Below, one piece after another: positions 1-11,840 of a stretch of DNA of 64,000 nt (its first letter is position 1; each line of letters opens with the position of its first letter). The notes under the pieces were generated by a model. It searched no databases and was not told the DNA's origin. It was given only the letters and a program-made list of their open reading frames with translations. The stretch is from Clarkia xantiana subsp. parviflora (Eukaryota > Streptophyta > Magnoliopsida > Myrtales > Onagraceae): assembly GCA_036873135.1 (NCBI GenBank), contig JAPTYO010000007.1, positions 24,410,763-24,474,762 of the forward strand. The letters run 5' to 3'. The translations under genes and the position numbers were made by a program.

Positions 1-620
1 ATGGTGCTTTGTGAATCCAAGATGTTCCATATATATAGTGTTGGGAGAACAATATTTCGACATAATTTTTTTTGCCAAGAAAAGTTTTCTTACGTAATTT
101 GTTAACATAAGAGGTGTTCTGGTGGTTAAGAGCGTTTACTATTGTATGGTTTAGTTTCAAAGTTTCAGGTTCGAAATCTCTTAGGTAATTACATTGGGGT
201 TGATCTAATTATATATCAAATTCCGCCCGGCCTACACACCGCCTCTAGCATATGTGGAGGGGAGTAAACTGAGTTTATCAGTCGACGTCTTAACTATACT
301 TAGTTGCTGATGAGACTACGTTCACAAGTATACGATGGTTGTTCACTAAACCTGATCGGAAAAAAGTTATAACCATAAGCAGAAGACCCGAATAATACGT
401 TACGCCCCTGCTACTAACCCATTCGTTTTCTTAAAAAGAAATATCCAGTTATAGTTGGGGTTAAGGTTGCAATTAATGTCTTTACAAAAAAAACAAGATA
501 TATGGTTAGAGTTATGGTTGAGGTTAGCTAATTCACGTTAATGATGTGGCAAGATGACTTTTACCAAAAAAAAAAAAAATGGCGAGATGAAGACTTTTAT
601 ATTCCTTTCCAACGTCTAAA
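1..620 (-). repeat. Upstream region of a DEFL repeat unit (copy 1)
   Basis: This stretch repeats, with many substitutions, the sequence just upstream of the defensin-like first exon found at 11.74-12.4 kb and 2.74-3.24 kb. Shared landmarks are the block around 10-60 ending in gggagaacaatatttcg, the taatttg block near 95-105, the gtggttaagagc block near 122-135 and the attcctttcca block near 600-615. The matching first exon would lie to the left of the window. I see no gene of its own here. Short open frames around 530-760 are low-complexity sequence. Confidence 0.6.
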
Positions 621-639
621 TTCCCGCATGATATGGTGT

Positions 640-2216
640 ATATCTTTATACCAATATAAAATGTGAGAGTTGTCATCATCCCCAAAAGGTACATTTTGAA
701 CATTTTTATTTTTGTATTATTATTATTATATATATATATATTATATTTAGTTCCCATATTTTTTATTTTATTATATACATATATGTGTTATATTTAGTTC
801 CCCTATTTTTATAAAATGGCGATTAGTTTTTTTTATCTTTGAGATCCATCTATTTATCTTTACTATTACAAAAAAAAACCATTTAATTACATTTTGTTAT
901 TTTTAGTTTTTTAGGTCGCTTAATTGGTAGGTCACCGTAGTTATTATTAATTTCTCCATCAAATATACATATCAATTAGAGTCAACATGCATTTAATAGG
1001 GGCAAATGTCAGGTAGATGCATTTTTCCATTCACTATATCACCGATTTGGGGATGTTCCGCTTGTTAACATTTTTGTATCAAATAAATTAGTCACTTGCT
1101 AATTCAAATAACATATCAAATATGGATCAAACGTGGTTCTTGAAGTTTGACTTTACATATAACATGTTACTCAATGTTTAATACTTATTGACTCGAACTA
1201 TCGATTTAATTATTGCGTTCGTAAATTCAATCATATTAGGTATCTCCTAATTGGTAGTTGAATAAATAGTTAAGTTGAATTCAAGTATAAACTTTGACAT
1301 TAATGTTTTGAAAAATTGATGATTTAGTCCATACAATATTTGAGTATTACTAAAAATTTCATTAGATAAATTGCATTAACTTTTTTGTTAAGGTCACGTA
1401 ACTGACATGTTACATTATTATCACTAACTTATTAATACAATATACCTATAAATTTGAGCCACCCATAAAGTATGATATGTACTCAACTTGTGCAAACTTC
1501 GAGTACATGTTGAGATTTTTTTGTATCACATAGATCAGTCACTTGTCAAATCATATCAATTGTCAAAATATGGGTCAACCACAGTTCTTGAATTTTGACC
1601 TTTTACAGATAACCTGGTATTAATCGTCCAACATTTAGGTTCTTGAATCATTAATTTAGTTCTTCCGTCTGTCAATTAAATCAAATTGCGTACAACCTAA
1701 TTAGTAGTTAAATAAGTCATTGACATAAAATCAAGTATAAACTTTAGAATTTAATGAATTGAAATTTTCTTTAGCATTAAATCAATTTTTGTTGGTATTA
1801 TGATATAAAATTGCATGAAAAGTGTATAGTTACGTTTGTATAGGTCAAACTGCTCCACCAAAGAATCTAAGTGGTTAATTGCGGGCTTACATTCTTCACT
1901 CCTCAAGTTGATAAATTAGATATAACTTTGTCGTTAATAACTCACGTCATGTTCAATCCAACTCATTATTAGTTATAACAGTAAATTAGTATCGTAATTT
2001 AAAACAATAGTTAATTTTTTGACTTAATTATCCTCTTCTATTTTTCCCGTTTTGAATTAATTTGTGTCGGTCTTTTCGATCACAGATTCATTTCTTGCAA
2101 CCCCTAAACTTGGACATGTATTAATTACATAATATCATATTAGAAAACTGAAGATAAATTATATATTTTGAACCTTAGACGATTTATGCGCGTGCAACGC
2201 ACGCGTTAATAACTAG
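640..2216 (+). mobile_element. Probable Helitron-type insertion; only the 3' end is clear
   Basis: The right end shows a Helitron-type terminus: a short GC hairpin at 2188-2206 (CGCGT, loop, ACGCG) followed by CTAG at 2213-2216 and a T. The DEFL repeat unit is continuous up to about 620 and resumes near 2232 (gccgtctaaactag), so roughly 1.6 kb has been inserted. The interior is AT-rich with no recognisable coding sequence. I could not fix a TC-type 5' end, so the left coordinate is approximate. A very similar terminus lies at 39592-39624. Confidence 0.45.
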
Positions 2217-2641
2217 TATATATATATATATATAGGAGCCGTCTAAACTAGCCTATAGAATATACATAATTAAAGGCTAGCAAACAGCATACCATCTTTC
2301 CTTCACAAGATATTGTAAACTTTTTTTTGTGTATGTCGCGTCGATCATCAATCTAGTGCATATTCATCCTTTGAATCTCTCTATCTGTCTTCTCGTACGA
2401 ATATATATGATCAATTTTTTTTAATGTAATATTCGTCTAAATTTAACGAAAAGATGGATGAAGTTAACTTTTTACACAATATAACGAGTTCAGCTTGCTT
2501 TGTTAAAAAAAATTAGTTAGTAAATTATACATTTACGGAAAGTCCAATTACAATTTGGTAATTTTAAATATGTACCGTATATACATTTTGTACAAGTATT
2601 GATATGATATAATGTGAAGAAATAGTAGAGAGACGAGTGAC

Positions 2642-2705
2642 ATGATAAGGAAGACACCAATACGAGGAAGATGAAAAACATCATGTGAGAAGAGCTGGTT
2701 GTCAC
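2642..2705 (-). pseudogene. Orphan first exon of a DEFL gene
   Basis: This 64-nt segment is homologous to the signal-peptide exon of the DEFL gene at 11605-11668. It has the same length and the same hydrophobic core (MMFFIFLVLVSSLS). The position of the paralog's start codon reads GTG here, although two in-frame ATGs lie seven and eight codons further in. I found no cysteine-rich second exon in the 2.5 kb downstream on the minus strand. The unit looks like a dead duplicate that kept its promoter region and first exon only. Confidence 0.6.
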
Positions 2706-2739
2706 GTCTCTTGAGTTTGGTAGTGGTGCATAAATCAAG

Positions 2740-3240
2740 ACGGTTCATATATACAGTGGAGAATAAATGTTTTCTTATGTAATTTGGTTATTAACAGCGA
2801 CACGGTTTAGTGGTTAAAAGCAATTATATATGTATAATTTGGTTTCGAAATTTCATCGAAATATCTTGATGAATCACATCGTGGTTACCTGATTAAATAT
2901 CAGGTTTCGTCGAGTCTACATACTGCGGTGGGTAAATGAGAAGGCGAGTAGAATTGAGTTTAACGAGTCGGCATCTTTACTATACTTAGTTGTTGGTGTG
3001 ACCAGTCTACGTTGACAATGACAGGTCATGCGCTTATTGTTCACTAAGTCTAGTTGGATAAAAAAATACACTTAAGACCGAAAGCATGAGATACTTAATA
3101 TTACGTAGCGAGATGAGTTTACAATCAACGGTATTGAACTATTCATTTCCTTGAGAAAAAAATGGGAATATCTAGTATGGTTAGGGTTAAGGTTGCAAAT
3201 TTGCAATTAATGTCTTTCTAAAAAAACAAGATATACTTGG
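2740..3240 (-). repeat. Upstream region of a DEFL repeat unit (copy 2)
   Basis: This is homologous to 1-540 and 11740-12300, in the same orientation. It lies directly upstream of the orphan exon at 2642-2705, as copy 3 lies upstream of the intact DEFL gene. Shared blocks include cggtttagtggttaaaagc, the gtggttacctgattaaatatcagg block also present near 11970, and the closing atctagt..ggttaaggttgcaattaatgtc motif. No coding sequence was recognised. Confidence 0.6.
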
Positions 3241-3507
3241 AAAATCTATGCGTGAAAAATGTTAAACAAAATCTAAGTAGTAATTTGCATAGACTATGTC
3301 GACTCAGTGGCGGATGTATTAAGGATAATGTGGTTACGAACATAACCACATTATCGAGTATTTTTTTTGAGACCCTAGGTTTATTTCTGAAGAAAATTAT
3401 ATCCTGATCTTCATTATTTTGTTGTAAGATCCATATTATTTTGGTGTGAGACAATAAGCCCTCATTAATATTTTGTAAGACTTGATTATTATTTTGTAAC
3501 ATTATTA

Positions 3508-4015
3508 TTCAATCCATTCGGAAAAAAGTTAATCAATTTTAAATTTAGATTTTTTCACATAAATAGTATGTTTGTACGTTTTATTAATCATCACTCTTTT
3601 GTTAAACTGTAAATTTTAGTTACTCTAACCTAATGTATTATAATATGAGGTTCAATAAGAGCAAATATATCAACCATAAAATATGTTTGAAAAAGATGAT
3701 TTTTAGTACCAATATGTTTTAAAATGTACAACATGTTTCAAAACAATGATAATTGATACTATTTTCAATCACTCGTCCAAATTTCAATCACTCCTCCAAA
3801 TTTGTCATCAAATACGTTTTGTAATTAATATTTTGTAACACTATTATTCAATCCATTCAGAAAAAAAAGTTCATCAATTTTAAATTTGGGGCTTTTCACT
3901 TAAATAGTATGTTTGTACGTTTTATTATTTATCACTCTTTTGTTATAACTATAAATTTTAGTTACTCTAACCTAATGTATTACAATATGAGGTTCAATAA
4001 GAACAAATATATAAG
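3508..4015. repeat. Imperfect direct duplication, unit about 330 bp
   Basis: Copy 1 (about 3508-3836) and copy 2 (about 3845-4015, resuming after 4620) share long blocks, including the start at ttcaatccattc, agtatgtttgtacgtttta, and the ctctaacctaatgtatta block ending in atatgaggttcaataagag. Copy 2 is split by the foldback element at 4014-4620; its tail resumes with ttagtactaacatgtttcaa. Copy 1 therefore serves as an approximate empty-site reference for that insertion. Confidence 0.7.
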
Positions 4016-4620
4016 GGTTAAAGGTACTTTTCACACCACATGTTTGGCCGAATGTGGCTTCTAGTACTGATTGTTTGGTTTTGTATACTTTTGGTACCAA
4101 ACGTTTGAAAAAAATATGGCTTTTGGTACATCCGTTAGTTGGCCGTTAGTTTTGGCCGTTAAATCACATGTGCAAGTCACGAGACTGACTATAAACTTTT
4201 GATTTTGTTTAATTTAGTCCCTCAAATATATTCCTAACTTTTATTTTGTTTAATTTAGTCCTAAAACCTCAAAATCTAAATCTCAATTGACCTAGCCCCA
4301 ATTGGGTCAATTGGACCCAATTGGGTATAAATCGATTGGGTTCGATTGGTTCAATTGAGTTCGGTTTTGAAGTTTTATGACTAAATTAAACAAAATAAGA
4401 GATATGAATATATTCGAAGGACTAAATTGAACAAAATCAAAAGTTTAGGGTCGTTCACGTGACTTGCACATGTCATTTTACGGCCAAAACTAACGGACAA
4501 CTAACAGATGTACCAAAAGCCACATTTTTTCAAACGTTTGGTACCAAAAGTATACAAAACCAAACATCCAGTACTAAAAGTCACATTTGGTCAAACATGT
4601 GGTGTGAAAAGTATCTTTAA
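4014..4620. mobile_element. Foldback MITE, Mutator-like subfamily 'gggttaaaggtac'
   Basis: Long terminal inverted repeats: the left arm starts agggttaaaggtacttttca and the right arm ends aaaagtatctttaaccc. The arms pair over roughly 250 bp, leaving a centre rich in 'ccaattgggt' motifs. There is no coding capacity. The inner arms carry the tcacgtgacttgcacatg motif shared with other foldbacks in this window. The target duplication is no longer legible, unlike that of the relatives at 35871 and 42832. Confidence 0.75.
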
Positions 4621-5076
4621 CCCATGTTTTTTAGTACTAACATGTTTCAAAACAATGGTAATTGATACTCTTTTCAATCACTCGTCCAAATTTGTCGTCA
4701 AATACGTTTTAAATTTACAAATTAACCAAATACTTTTCTAAATATCTAAATCAAGATCTAATAACTTGTATAAGTGTTATAATAGTGTCTTGACTCGATT
4801 GAGACTCAGTTCCCACAACTGGTTCTAGTCTAATTTGACTAAATTGTAACATTTGCACAAACAAATACAATTTATTTGTGCTTAATTAATATTGTTTATT
4901 TGAAAAGTATTTAACGATAATTTTGAATAAGTAGTTGAAGAAATTACTAATTTTCATCGTTTTAAAACATCTATTTTTACCAAAAAAAAAAAAATTAACA
5001 AAATTGTTAATCTTTACAAAAAAAAATTGCATAATGTAACCCCATTGTGAACCTTCTAAATCCGCCACTGTATTTG

Positions 5077-5395
5077 TAGGATATTGCACCCATACGGGGT
5101 GCTAGTGTAGGTCTCGGAGAGATCGGGGACCGTTGTATCGAGTCCCCGAAGTCGACAACCGCTCCATAAAAAGAGCGGGGACCAATGTGTTAGGTCCCCG
5201 AAGTTGTTAACTGCCCGTGGCCTCTCCCGTGGCTATAAATAGACTTCATTATAGGTCTATGAAGACACAAGTCCTACAAGTTACATCCATGCTAGTCCCA
5301 TACGCATATAGAGCTCTAGTTTGTCTATAGGGTCATCATCCGTGAAGACCGACGATCCGCTTCCGCCGATACAAACCGCCACGTTCGATGGTAAC
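5077..5395 (+). mobile_element. Possible LTR fragment or solo LTR
   Basis: This is a GC-richer island between AT-rich flanks. It starts TGTAGGATATTGC and ends near GGTAACA, with internal direct repeats of a ggggacc..gtccccgaag block. A clear TATA box (ggctataaatag) at about 5230 is followed by a leader-like stretch. These are features of a plant LTR promoter, but I see no second copy, primer-binding site or clean target duplication. It could equally be a different dispersed repeat. Confidence 0.25.
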
Positions 5396-5802
5396 ATACC
5401 GTTCCTATATATACTAATTTGGTTGTTGGTTTGCTTGTGCATATACGTCGTTTTCCTACAGTATATCGTGATAAGTTCGTATCGTATTTCAAGGGTCACT
5501 CTAAAAATGTCATGATACGAATGCGGAAGATGTATTAATTTAACTATGTACGAATACGACACAGAACGGAGAAACAAAGAAACGGCAAAACAAACTACTA
5601 TAAAACTGATGTTACGCATAGCGGCAAAAGACAAAGTCATAATTAGGTAGATTGGTGAATATATAAATCTGTAATATATTAATTATTACATATATAATGA
5701 CTATTTGATATATCTACTAAATCATACCATACCAATATATAATATAATATATAATATGAGAAGTGACGACCTCACCCCAAAAAGGTTCTTCCTGTTCAAA
5801 GT

Positions 5803-6625
5803 AGACCTGTCAGAACGGGTCTATCCGTAATCCGAAATCCGTAATCCGTGGGTCAATATGCAATCAATCTGAACCCGATCCGAACTTTATAACGGGTTAG
5901 ACTTTAGAATCCAAACCCGACCTAGCGGGTCACCGAGTCAACCCGTAACCCATCCATAAATCCATATGTTTCTTTTTGGTCGATGACCGCTGCTTGCTGC
6001 TCCTCCCATTCCATCTTCGTTGCCAAACTCTTCTCTTCTCCGAGCTCGTTATTTTCTACTCCAGCCTATAAAAACTCCATCTACATGTCTCTGTCAATAA
6101 TTATATCCCCGCCATATAGAATACAATCGTCAATTTTGAGTTATCAGTTCAGGCGTCGGGAATTCTTTCTAAGTGACTAAGAGTCGAACGCGACTTCGAT
6201 TTTTGCTTTTCTGTCTTCGCTTACAGTGAGTCGTGCCCGTGCGTGAGGTCTGTGATTCGACTAGTTGAGTTATGACTATGTCTAAGCGCTGACTAAGCCT
6301 TTGAAATTGATGAGAAGAAGACTAGTTGATAGAAACAGAAAGTGATGTCGTTATGGTTCTCACATTTTTGTTTGTTTGATTTTACTTAGCTTTTAATATT
6401 TATATTTATATATTAATTAATATCCATAGTTTAATTATATACGGGTCAGACGGGTCGAGTTAGGTCCAATATTAAAACCTGAACCCGATCAGTTTTTCCC
6501 AGATTAGATTCGGGTCAACCCGAAACTGACCTGAACACTTAAAGTTGGGATCCGAACCCAACCCGAGCCCATGTTAATTTTGGATTCATTTCGGGTTGGG
6601 TCCAAAATTAAATTGACAGTCTTAA
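5803..6625. mobile_element. hAT-type MITE with 8-bp flanking repeat
   Basis: Termini agacctgtca (left) and tgacagtctt (right) are inverted copies, and internal arms rich in 'cgggtc' and 'aacccg' fold back on each other. It is flanked by TTCAAAGT (5795-5802) and TTCAAAGG (6626-6633), a 7/8 match to an 8-bp hAT target duplication. The central 350 bp (about 5980-6330) does not belong to the inverted arms and looks like unrelated genic or UTR-like sequence caught inside. It contains a 65-codon open frame with no recognisable family. Confidence 0.6.
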
Positions 6626-6633
6626 TTCAAAGG

Positions 6634-7606
6634 GCACCATTTCTAACAAAAACCGGACTGAACTGGCCATAATAGGCAAACCGCCGCGTCCTGAACTTAA
6701 TTCAGGAACTCCGTAGTTACCATTAACATTTTAGCAAAAAAAAAAAAAAAAAAAAAAAAAACCTCAGCATCATTAACGATGACAGTTTTCCAAATCCAGC
6801 CAAGCCGAAGAGGAGAGGAGAGGAGAAGCTACTTACTGCCGCCGTGCTAGTCTTCCCGCTCACCCACTTCCACCTTCCACTGGAGTCCCGCCTGCCGCTC
6901 GTCCATCGGGCTGCCTTCGCCCGCCGATTAAGATTCGTTCTGTTGTACCTTCTGCTGGCCTTGTTGTTGGTTCCCATGCTCGTCATTCGTCCGCACTTCC
7001 TGGCTTTGTTAGCTGGTCGTTGCTGCTTTTATCCACCAACTCCCTCGCATCGACCGGGTAGGTTCTCATCATCTCCCACTATACCCATAAAATGTTTATT
7101 TTTAATTGGAAAAGCGGTTAATGTTCATCCAAATTCAAATAAATAAAAGGCTCTTGAATAACACCTATCTACGTTGACTATGAATAATACATATTTGAAT
7201 TTCGAGTGATCTTCGTTTCTTATAAATAATACAGAGTAATGCTCTTATGAAATCAAGTTTGTTCAAATATAAGATTTAGGATTGAACACGGATTTGAGCC
7301 TCGGACTTGATAACACTTACTTTAATGCTCAATTAATTTGGTTGTACCTATCAAGTTGTTAAGTTATTCCTCACTTGCCTTGTTTTATGGTTAGAATTGG
7401 CCTCCTCCCATGACACGGGCTAATAGCCTCGAGGGTTGACCAAATCAGAGATCTACAATTGTTATTTCTTCATTTAGATTCAAATTTAATAATTTTTTGG
7501 TGAGTGCATTGTAACAGTCACTTTCTATATTTCTTAACAGCAATTGTATATCTCTGATTTAGTTATTTGGACTCAAGCAAGAGGCCACCCACAGCACAAA
7601 CTAGAT
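6634..7606. other. Intergenic; pyrimidine/GC-rich leader-like stretch
   Basis: A poly(A) tract lies at 6736-6761. From about 6780 to 7060 the sequence becomes C/T-rich and ends in a good splice donor (gaccgg|gtaggttc), which resembles a 5' untranslated exon. It may be the former first exon of the CCDC25-like pseudogene that follows at 8253, but no intervening coding exons remain. The rest is AT-rich without recognisable genes. Confidence 0.35.
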
Positions 7607-7960
7607 CAATGTTATCAGAACCGGACCGGACCGGCGGTCTAACCGGGTTCGGACCGGAACCGGAGGTCCTCCCGATCCGGTTCAGTCATTTCCGGACAAT
7701 GTTACTGAACCCGGTTCGATAGCGGTTTTATATCGAACCGGTCGGTTTTTAAGCGAACCGGTCGGTTTTTTACCGAGTTAGTAATTTATATTAGTGAACC
7801 GGTCTATTTTTAAAGAGAACCGGCCGGTTTAAGAGCGAACCGGCCAGTTTTAGTGAAGAACCACTATGTAACTGAACCGGGCTCGGACCGGGTTCGGACC
7901 GGCGAACCGGGAACCGGTGGCCTTGCCGGTCCGATGGCCGGTCCGGTCCTGATAACACTG
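7607..7960. mobile_element. hAT-type MITE, 354 bp, TSD AACTAGAT
   Basis: Terminal inverted repeats CAATGTTATCAG (left) and CTGATAACACTG (right, inverse of CAGTGTTATCAG) differ at one base. The element is flanked by exact 8-bp direct repeats AACTAGAT at 7599-7606 and 7961-7968, the hallmark of hAT transposition. The body is made of ccggaccgg and aaccggt motifs that fold back. It belongs to the same family as the larger element at 51279-52109. It has no coding capacity. Confidence 0.9.
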
Positions 7961-8252
7961 AACTAGATGTTTAATTGTTCTTTTTTAATTAAATTTTAAA
8001 TCTAATAATAAGTTTTTGTTTTCATTGCAATACTGATACTATTTTTCCCCATTTTTAAATGGCGTAAAGCCATCAACGTATTGGTCTCTCATGTGGAGTG
8101 GAGTGAAAGAAAAGCCGCTCACAATATGTTGTCTACTTAATCATGGAAAAATAGCATAAATCTCTAGCATTTGTTTATTCAATGTAGACAGTATTCTTAT
8201 TTACCCCGTTTTTATATTTCATGCTCATCTATTGTTATAAAATTTTCTACAG

Positions 8253-8519
8253 CTGAGCGAGAAGCGGTCAATGCAACTAAAAGAGCACAAAGAAATCTTC
8301 AATGTGAGAGAAAGTAAGTCAACGCATTTCATCTACTTTTATGAAATTTACTCCTAAAAAATAATGAATGTTAGAGGTGATGTTGAGTTAGATATGTGGT
8401 TTTTGGCATAAATGTAGAGAAGAAATGGAAAAGGAGAGGCAAGCAGTTCTCCGCAGCTACAAAGGGGTTATGGCTGTAGAGAAGATTCACTGCAAGAACT
8501 TGAGGAGGACTTCATGTGA
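8253..8519 (+). pseudogene. Truncated CCDC25-like (DUF814) pseudogene, last two exons
   Basis: Two exons with good splice sites survive: 8253-8313 (acceptor ctacag, donor gtaagt), encoding AEREAVNATKRAQRNLQ-, and 8418-8519, encoding EEMEKERQAVLRSYKG-. These match the coiled-coil C-terminus of plant CCDC25-like proteins, whose family ends in QELEEDFM. The ending QELEEDFM-stop is present at 8493-8519 but out of frame: about a dozen codons before it have been lost, which shifts the frame. The N-terminal DUF814 region is absent upstream. What I see is a 5'-truncated, frameshifted copy. The family name rests on my recollection of the conserved C-terminus. Confidence 0.7.
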
Positions 8520-10590
8520 TCAAGAGCACTATATAAAAATAGACTACAAAGACATTCCTGCAGTTGCTTAAGTCCAAACAAAACTGTGGCACTTGCATTA
8601 AGATTTGGCACCACACGGATAGTGAGGGCACCTAGGTGAGTTTTTATCATTTAAATTATGATCTATTTCTTTTTAAAATTGGTCATTGAAATTATGAATT
8701 ATTATGAATTGATCTATTTCTTTTTCTAAAGGTGAGTTTACTTACTTTGCAAATGGCTTTGTTTTTGTTTTTGTTTTTTTTTTTGTTTTTTTTTTTTTTG
8801 GCTAAGTTAATTAGCGTACTTTGTTTTAAATTTTTAGCATATTATTCGGCATTTCAAATCAAGAAAAAAATTCAGCCAAAAGCAAGCAGTGCCTGATCCC
8901 TTAAATTATCTTATGTCTTGCATTCCACAAATATCATGTCCTGAGTTTCAGCCATATGTTGTAAATATTATTACTCTGCAATTCCTCAGTTGGAACTCCA
9001 TTGCAGACCCTCTTCTTTTGGTACAAATGTTGCAAGCTTCTTTTGTTACTTAAGATTTAGACTTATTTGATGCTTAAAAAACATATTTTTTGTCCCTTCA
9101 AGTTTAAGAGAAAAAAAAATGGAAGTGAATCAGTCTGATAGTTGGAAAACTGAATATAAACATTTTAAATATTGAACAACGTTGAGCAACATGGCCTATA
9201 GTTGAGACTGTTTTAGGTTTTTAATTAACCATAAAATGTATCTTTTTTTAAGTTTTTTTGTTGGAATCAACAATGAACAACGGGCTTAATCATTCAAGCA
9301 TTTATTTGGTAAGTTTATGTTTACCTGGAAATTACGATCATCAATTATCGGCCGGGTGGCCGAGCCATGATGTTTCGGGCTTCATCTCTTCGATGGACTA
9401 GCTACTTCAACAACACTCGCCATCTGTGAGCTAGGCAATATATACACCATCTCTCCAATCCGATCTACTCCTTGATTAATGTTTAAGATCGTTTTTCGAT
9501 TACTGTCGATGTTTGTTGATTCATGGCTTAATTCTGTGTTATCTCCTGTTAAATGATGTTTGTGACGAGGAGGAAAATGGTGATGATATTGACAGATAAT
9601 ATCTACAAATCAGAAGAGCACTTCCAAATTCCAATCATAATTCTAGTACGTTATATTGTAAATTTACTATTATTGTATAAAGTTTCTAATGTTATTTATT
9701 ATTTGTCAGGAATCAAAGATATTATGTTCCGGTGATGCAAGAATTGGGTTAGTGACAATTAACTACTATATAAAAAATTCAACAGGTAAATTTAAGATTT
9801 TAAATAGCGAAATTGATAATAATTACAAATTTTAAAATAAAATTTGAACTTTTACAAAATATTTAGGGAGACAATTGTCCACTCTCTTCCCATGGTGACT
9901 TTGTCGCTTGGCAAGTTCGCCCGCGAGACGATCCCCTCTCCCATCCCCGCTCCGTTTAACTTCCTGGGCGAGATCATAAATAAAGTTCTATCAACGAGAC
10001 ACGTCGAACCATGAGGTTTAGGGCATAAATCATATTCAAACACAAATTTTGAAGTTTAAATCACGGCCAAATTGAAATTTATATTCAAATCATTAAAAAC
10101 CAAACTTATTTTGTCTTTTTCTATTCTATTATGATTGTTAACCCTTATAATTTTTTATAACCTATATATGTATAAGCTAAACAGGGCAGGTTTATGGGAC
10201 CCGCAACCCCAAACTCGAACCCGCACTACCACGCGAAAATAAGTAAATTTCAATACCCCATTCCCCGCGGGGTGTGGGTTCCCACGGTAAAATCAAGATG
10301 GGAAATGCGGGTTCGCGCGACCCCTTAGCTCCATTGACACATAGTGAGTGTCATTAGAATGTGATTAGAGTTAGAAATACTAAAAGAGAAGTAATACAGT
10401 TCTTACCACCGTGTTGTGCCTATTCATATCAATACATACTTTTTAATATTTTTGTTTTATTATTTTGCTTCTCTCCGAATTTTTATGACAAAGATAGAAA
10501 CACTTATTTTATTTTATTTGCGTTGACTAGGCAATGAGAACATTACATAGATATGTGGCATCACATGATTATTATATCCAAATGAATATA
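8520..10590. other. Intergenic, AT-rich; degraded foldback at 10.19-10.33 kb
   Basis: No gene was recognised in these 2 kb. There are T-rich tracts at 8758-8802 and several A/T runs. A GC-rich patch at about 10185-10325 (gggacccgcaacccc and cgcggggtgtgggttccca) looks like the remnant of a short inverted-repeat element. Short open frames near 9553 and 9852 lack any family resemblance. Confidence 0.5.
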
Positions 10591-11668
10591 TTAATTCCCT
10601 ACACCGCAGAAACACGAGGTTATTTGGCACTTGACTTTGCTGCTTTTAGAAGGGCAAATCTTCTTACACGTGTTATCGTCGTAACAAATCGGTTCTCCGT
10701 GGTCACTGTGGATGATGATGGCATCGTTGGAGAACTCATCTTGATTACAAATGCACAAGCCACCCTCACACGCCGGCCACGAACCACTGCCGCAGTGCTC
10801 ATAGTAGCAATCATCCTTACTTGTACACTCACCTTCACCTCGACTCGCCACATCTGCATATATTTAAGTGTTAATTACTTAATTATCAAATTGCTACATC
10901 AACTTTAGAGCAATTTAATTTCTATATTTTACGCAAATTATTAGTCAGACTTTTACTAACGTGCAGTTTGTCAGTTGTGTCATTTTTTTTTCCATTAATT
11001 ATAAATAGAGTATACTGTCTAAACTTAATAAAACACCATGAATTTCAACTATAATTTTAAAATAACATTAATGTTTATATAAAAGCAAATAAATATCTCT
11101 TTTAAAAAAATATGTACGTGAAATATTTAACCCCAAATTTCAAAAGTTAAAATTTAATAATTCTGTTTTATAGATTTTAAACATAATTTAATAAATTTAT
11201 TTTTTGTACTTTAAGATTACAATTTTATTATAAATATATGTTTCTTAACATATATTATTTGAATATTTGATTTTATATATATCATTATGGTAAAAAAAAA
11301 AAAAGGCGTTTTATCAATTTTTTAAAGCAATTTCTATCCAAATTTAACATAAAGATGTACATAGCTAGATTTTGCACAATATAACAAGCTCACCTTGTAA
11401 TTTGTACAAATTCACTGAAAGGTACGCGTTAACATACACAGAAAGTACAGTTAACAAATTACACTTTTACAGAAAGTGCAGTCAGCTTATAACTAACCCA
11501 TAAATCAACGTTTTATTTGTGTCTCATTGCATTACAAACAAAAACACATGTATATTTATAGTGCATGTGTATTGATGTGAAGAAATAGTAGAGAGATGAC
11601 TGACATGATAAATAAGACACAGATACGAGGAAGATGAAGAACATCCTGAAAGAAGAGTTGGTTGCCAT
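10591..11668 (-). CDS. Defensin-like protein (DEFL) with two cysteine domains
   Basis: This is a small secreted cysteine-rich protein of about 108 residues in two exons. Exon 1 (11605-11668) encodes a hydrophobic signal peptide beginning MATNSSFRMFFIFLV. The intron is about 750 bp. Exon 2 (10591-10853) opens after the acceptor atgcag and carries all twelve cysteines. They fall into two similar blocks with spacing C-x5-C-x3-C-xn-C-x4-C-x-C: GECTSKDDC..CIC, then PICYDDNTC..CFC. Two CS-alpha/beta-type domains in tandem are implied. Family members act in antimicrobial defence or as pollen-pistil signals; which applies here cannot be told. The exon 1 donor (cat|gtcagt) is non-ideal but gives the correct phase. 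An alternative is that the first exon is not joined and the gene is dying. Confidence 0.65.
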
Positions 11669-11739
11669 GTATCTCTCTTGAATTTTTTTGAACGTAGCGT
11701 TTGTGTTTGAGTTTGGTGGTGGTGCTTTGTCGAATCCAA

Positions 11740-11802
11740 GACAATCCATATATATAGTGGAGGGAGAACAATATTTCGACAATTAGTGGGAGTTTGTTAC
11801 GT

Positions 11803-11840
<38 letters not shown>

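Larger units (their letters stand above)
3306..5072. mobile_element. Inverted-repeat element with CAGTGGCGGA termini
   Basis: The left end reads cagtggcggatg at 3306 and the right end reads tccgccactg just before 5072, so the termini are inverted copies of about 10 bp with further loose similarity inward. There is no transposase reading frame. The interior holds an imperfect 330-bp tandem duplication and a younger foldback insertion at 4014-4620. I could not see an unambiguous target duplication, so the class is uncertain (hAT-like or Mutator-like). Confidence 0.45.

Noticed and set aside
6723..7146. Overlapping frames (87 and 100 codons) at 6.7-7.1 kb
   Set aside because: They overlap on opposite strands of a CT-rich leader-like block; one includes a poly(A) tract. 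No family and no conserved motif.
10534..10908. 124-codon plus-strand frame opposite the DEFL exon
   Set aside because: It is the antisense of the cysteine-rich exon 2. The minus strand has the signal peptide exon, splice sites and cysteine pattern.
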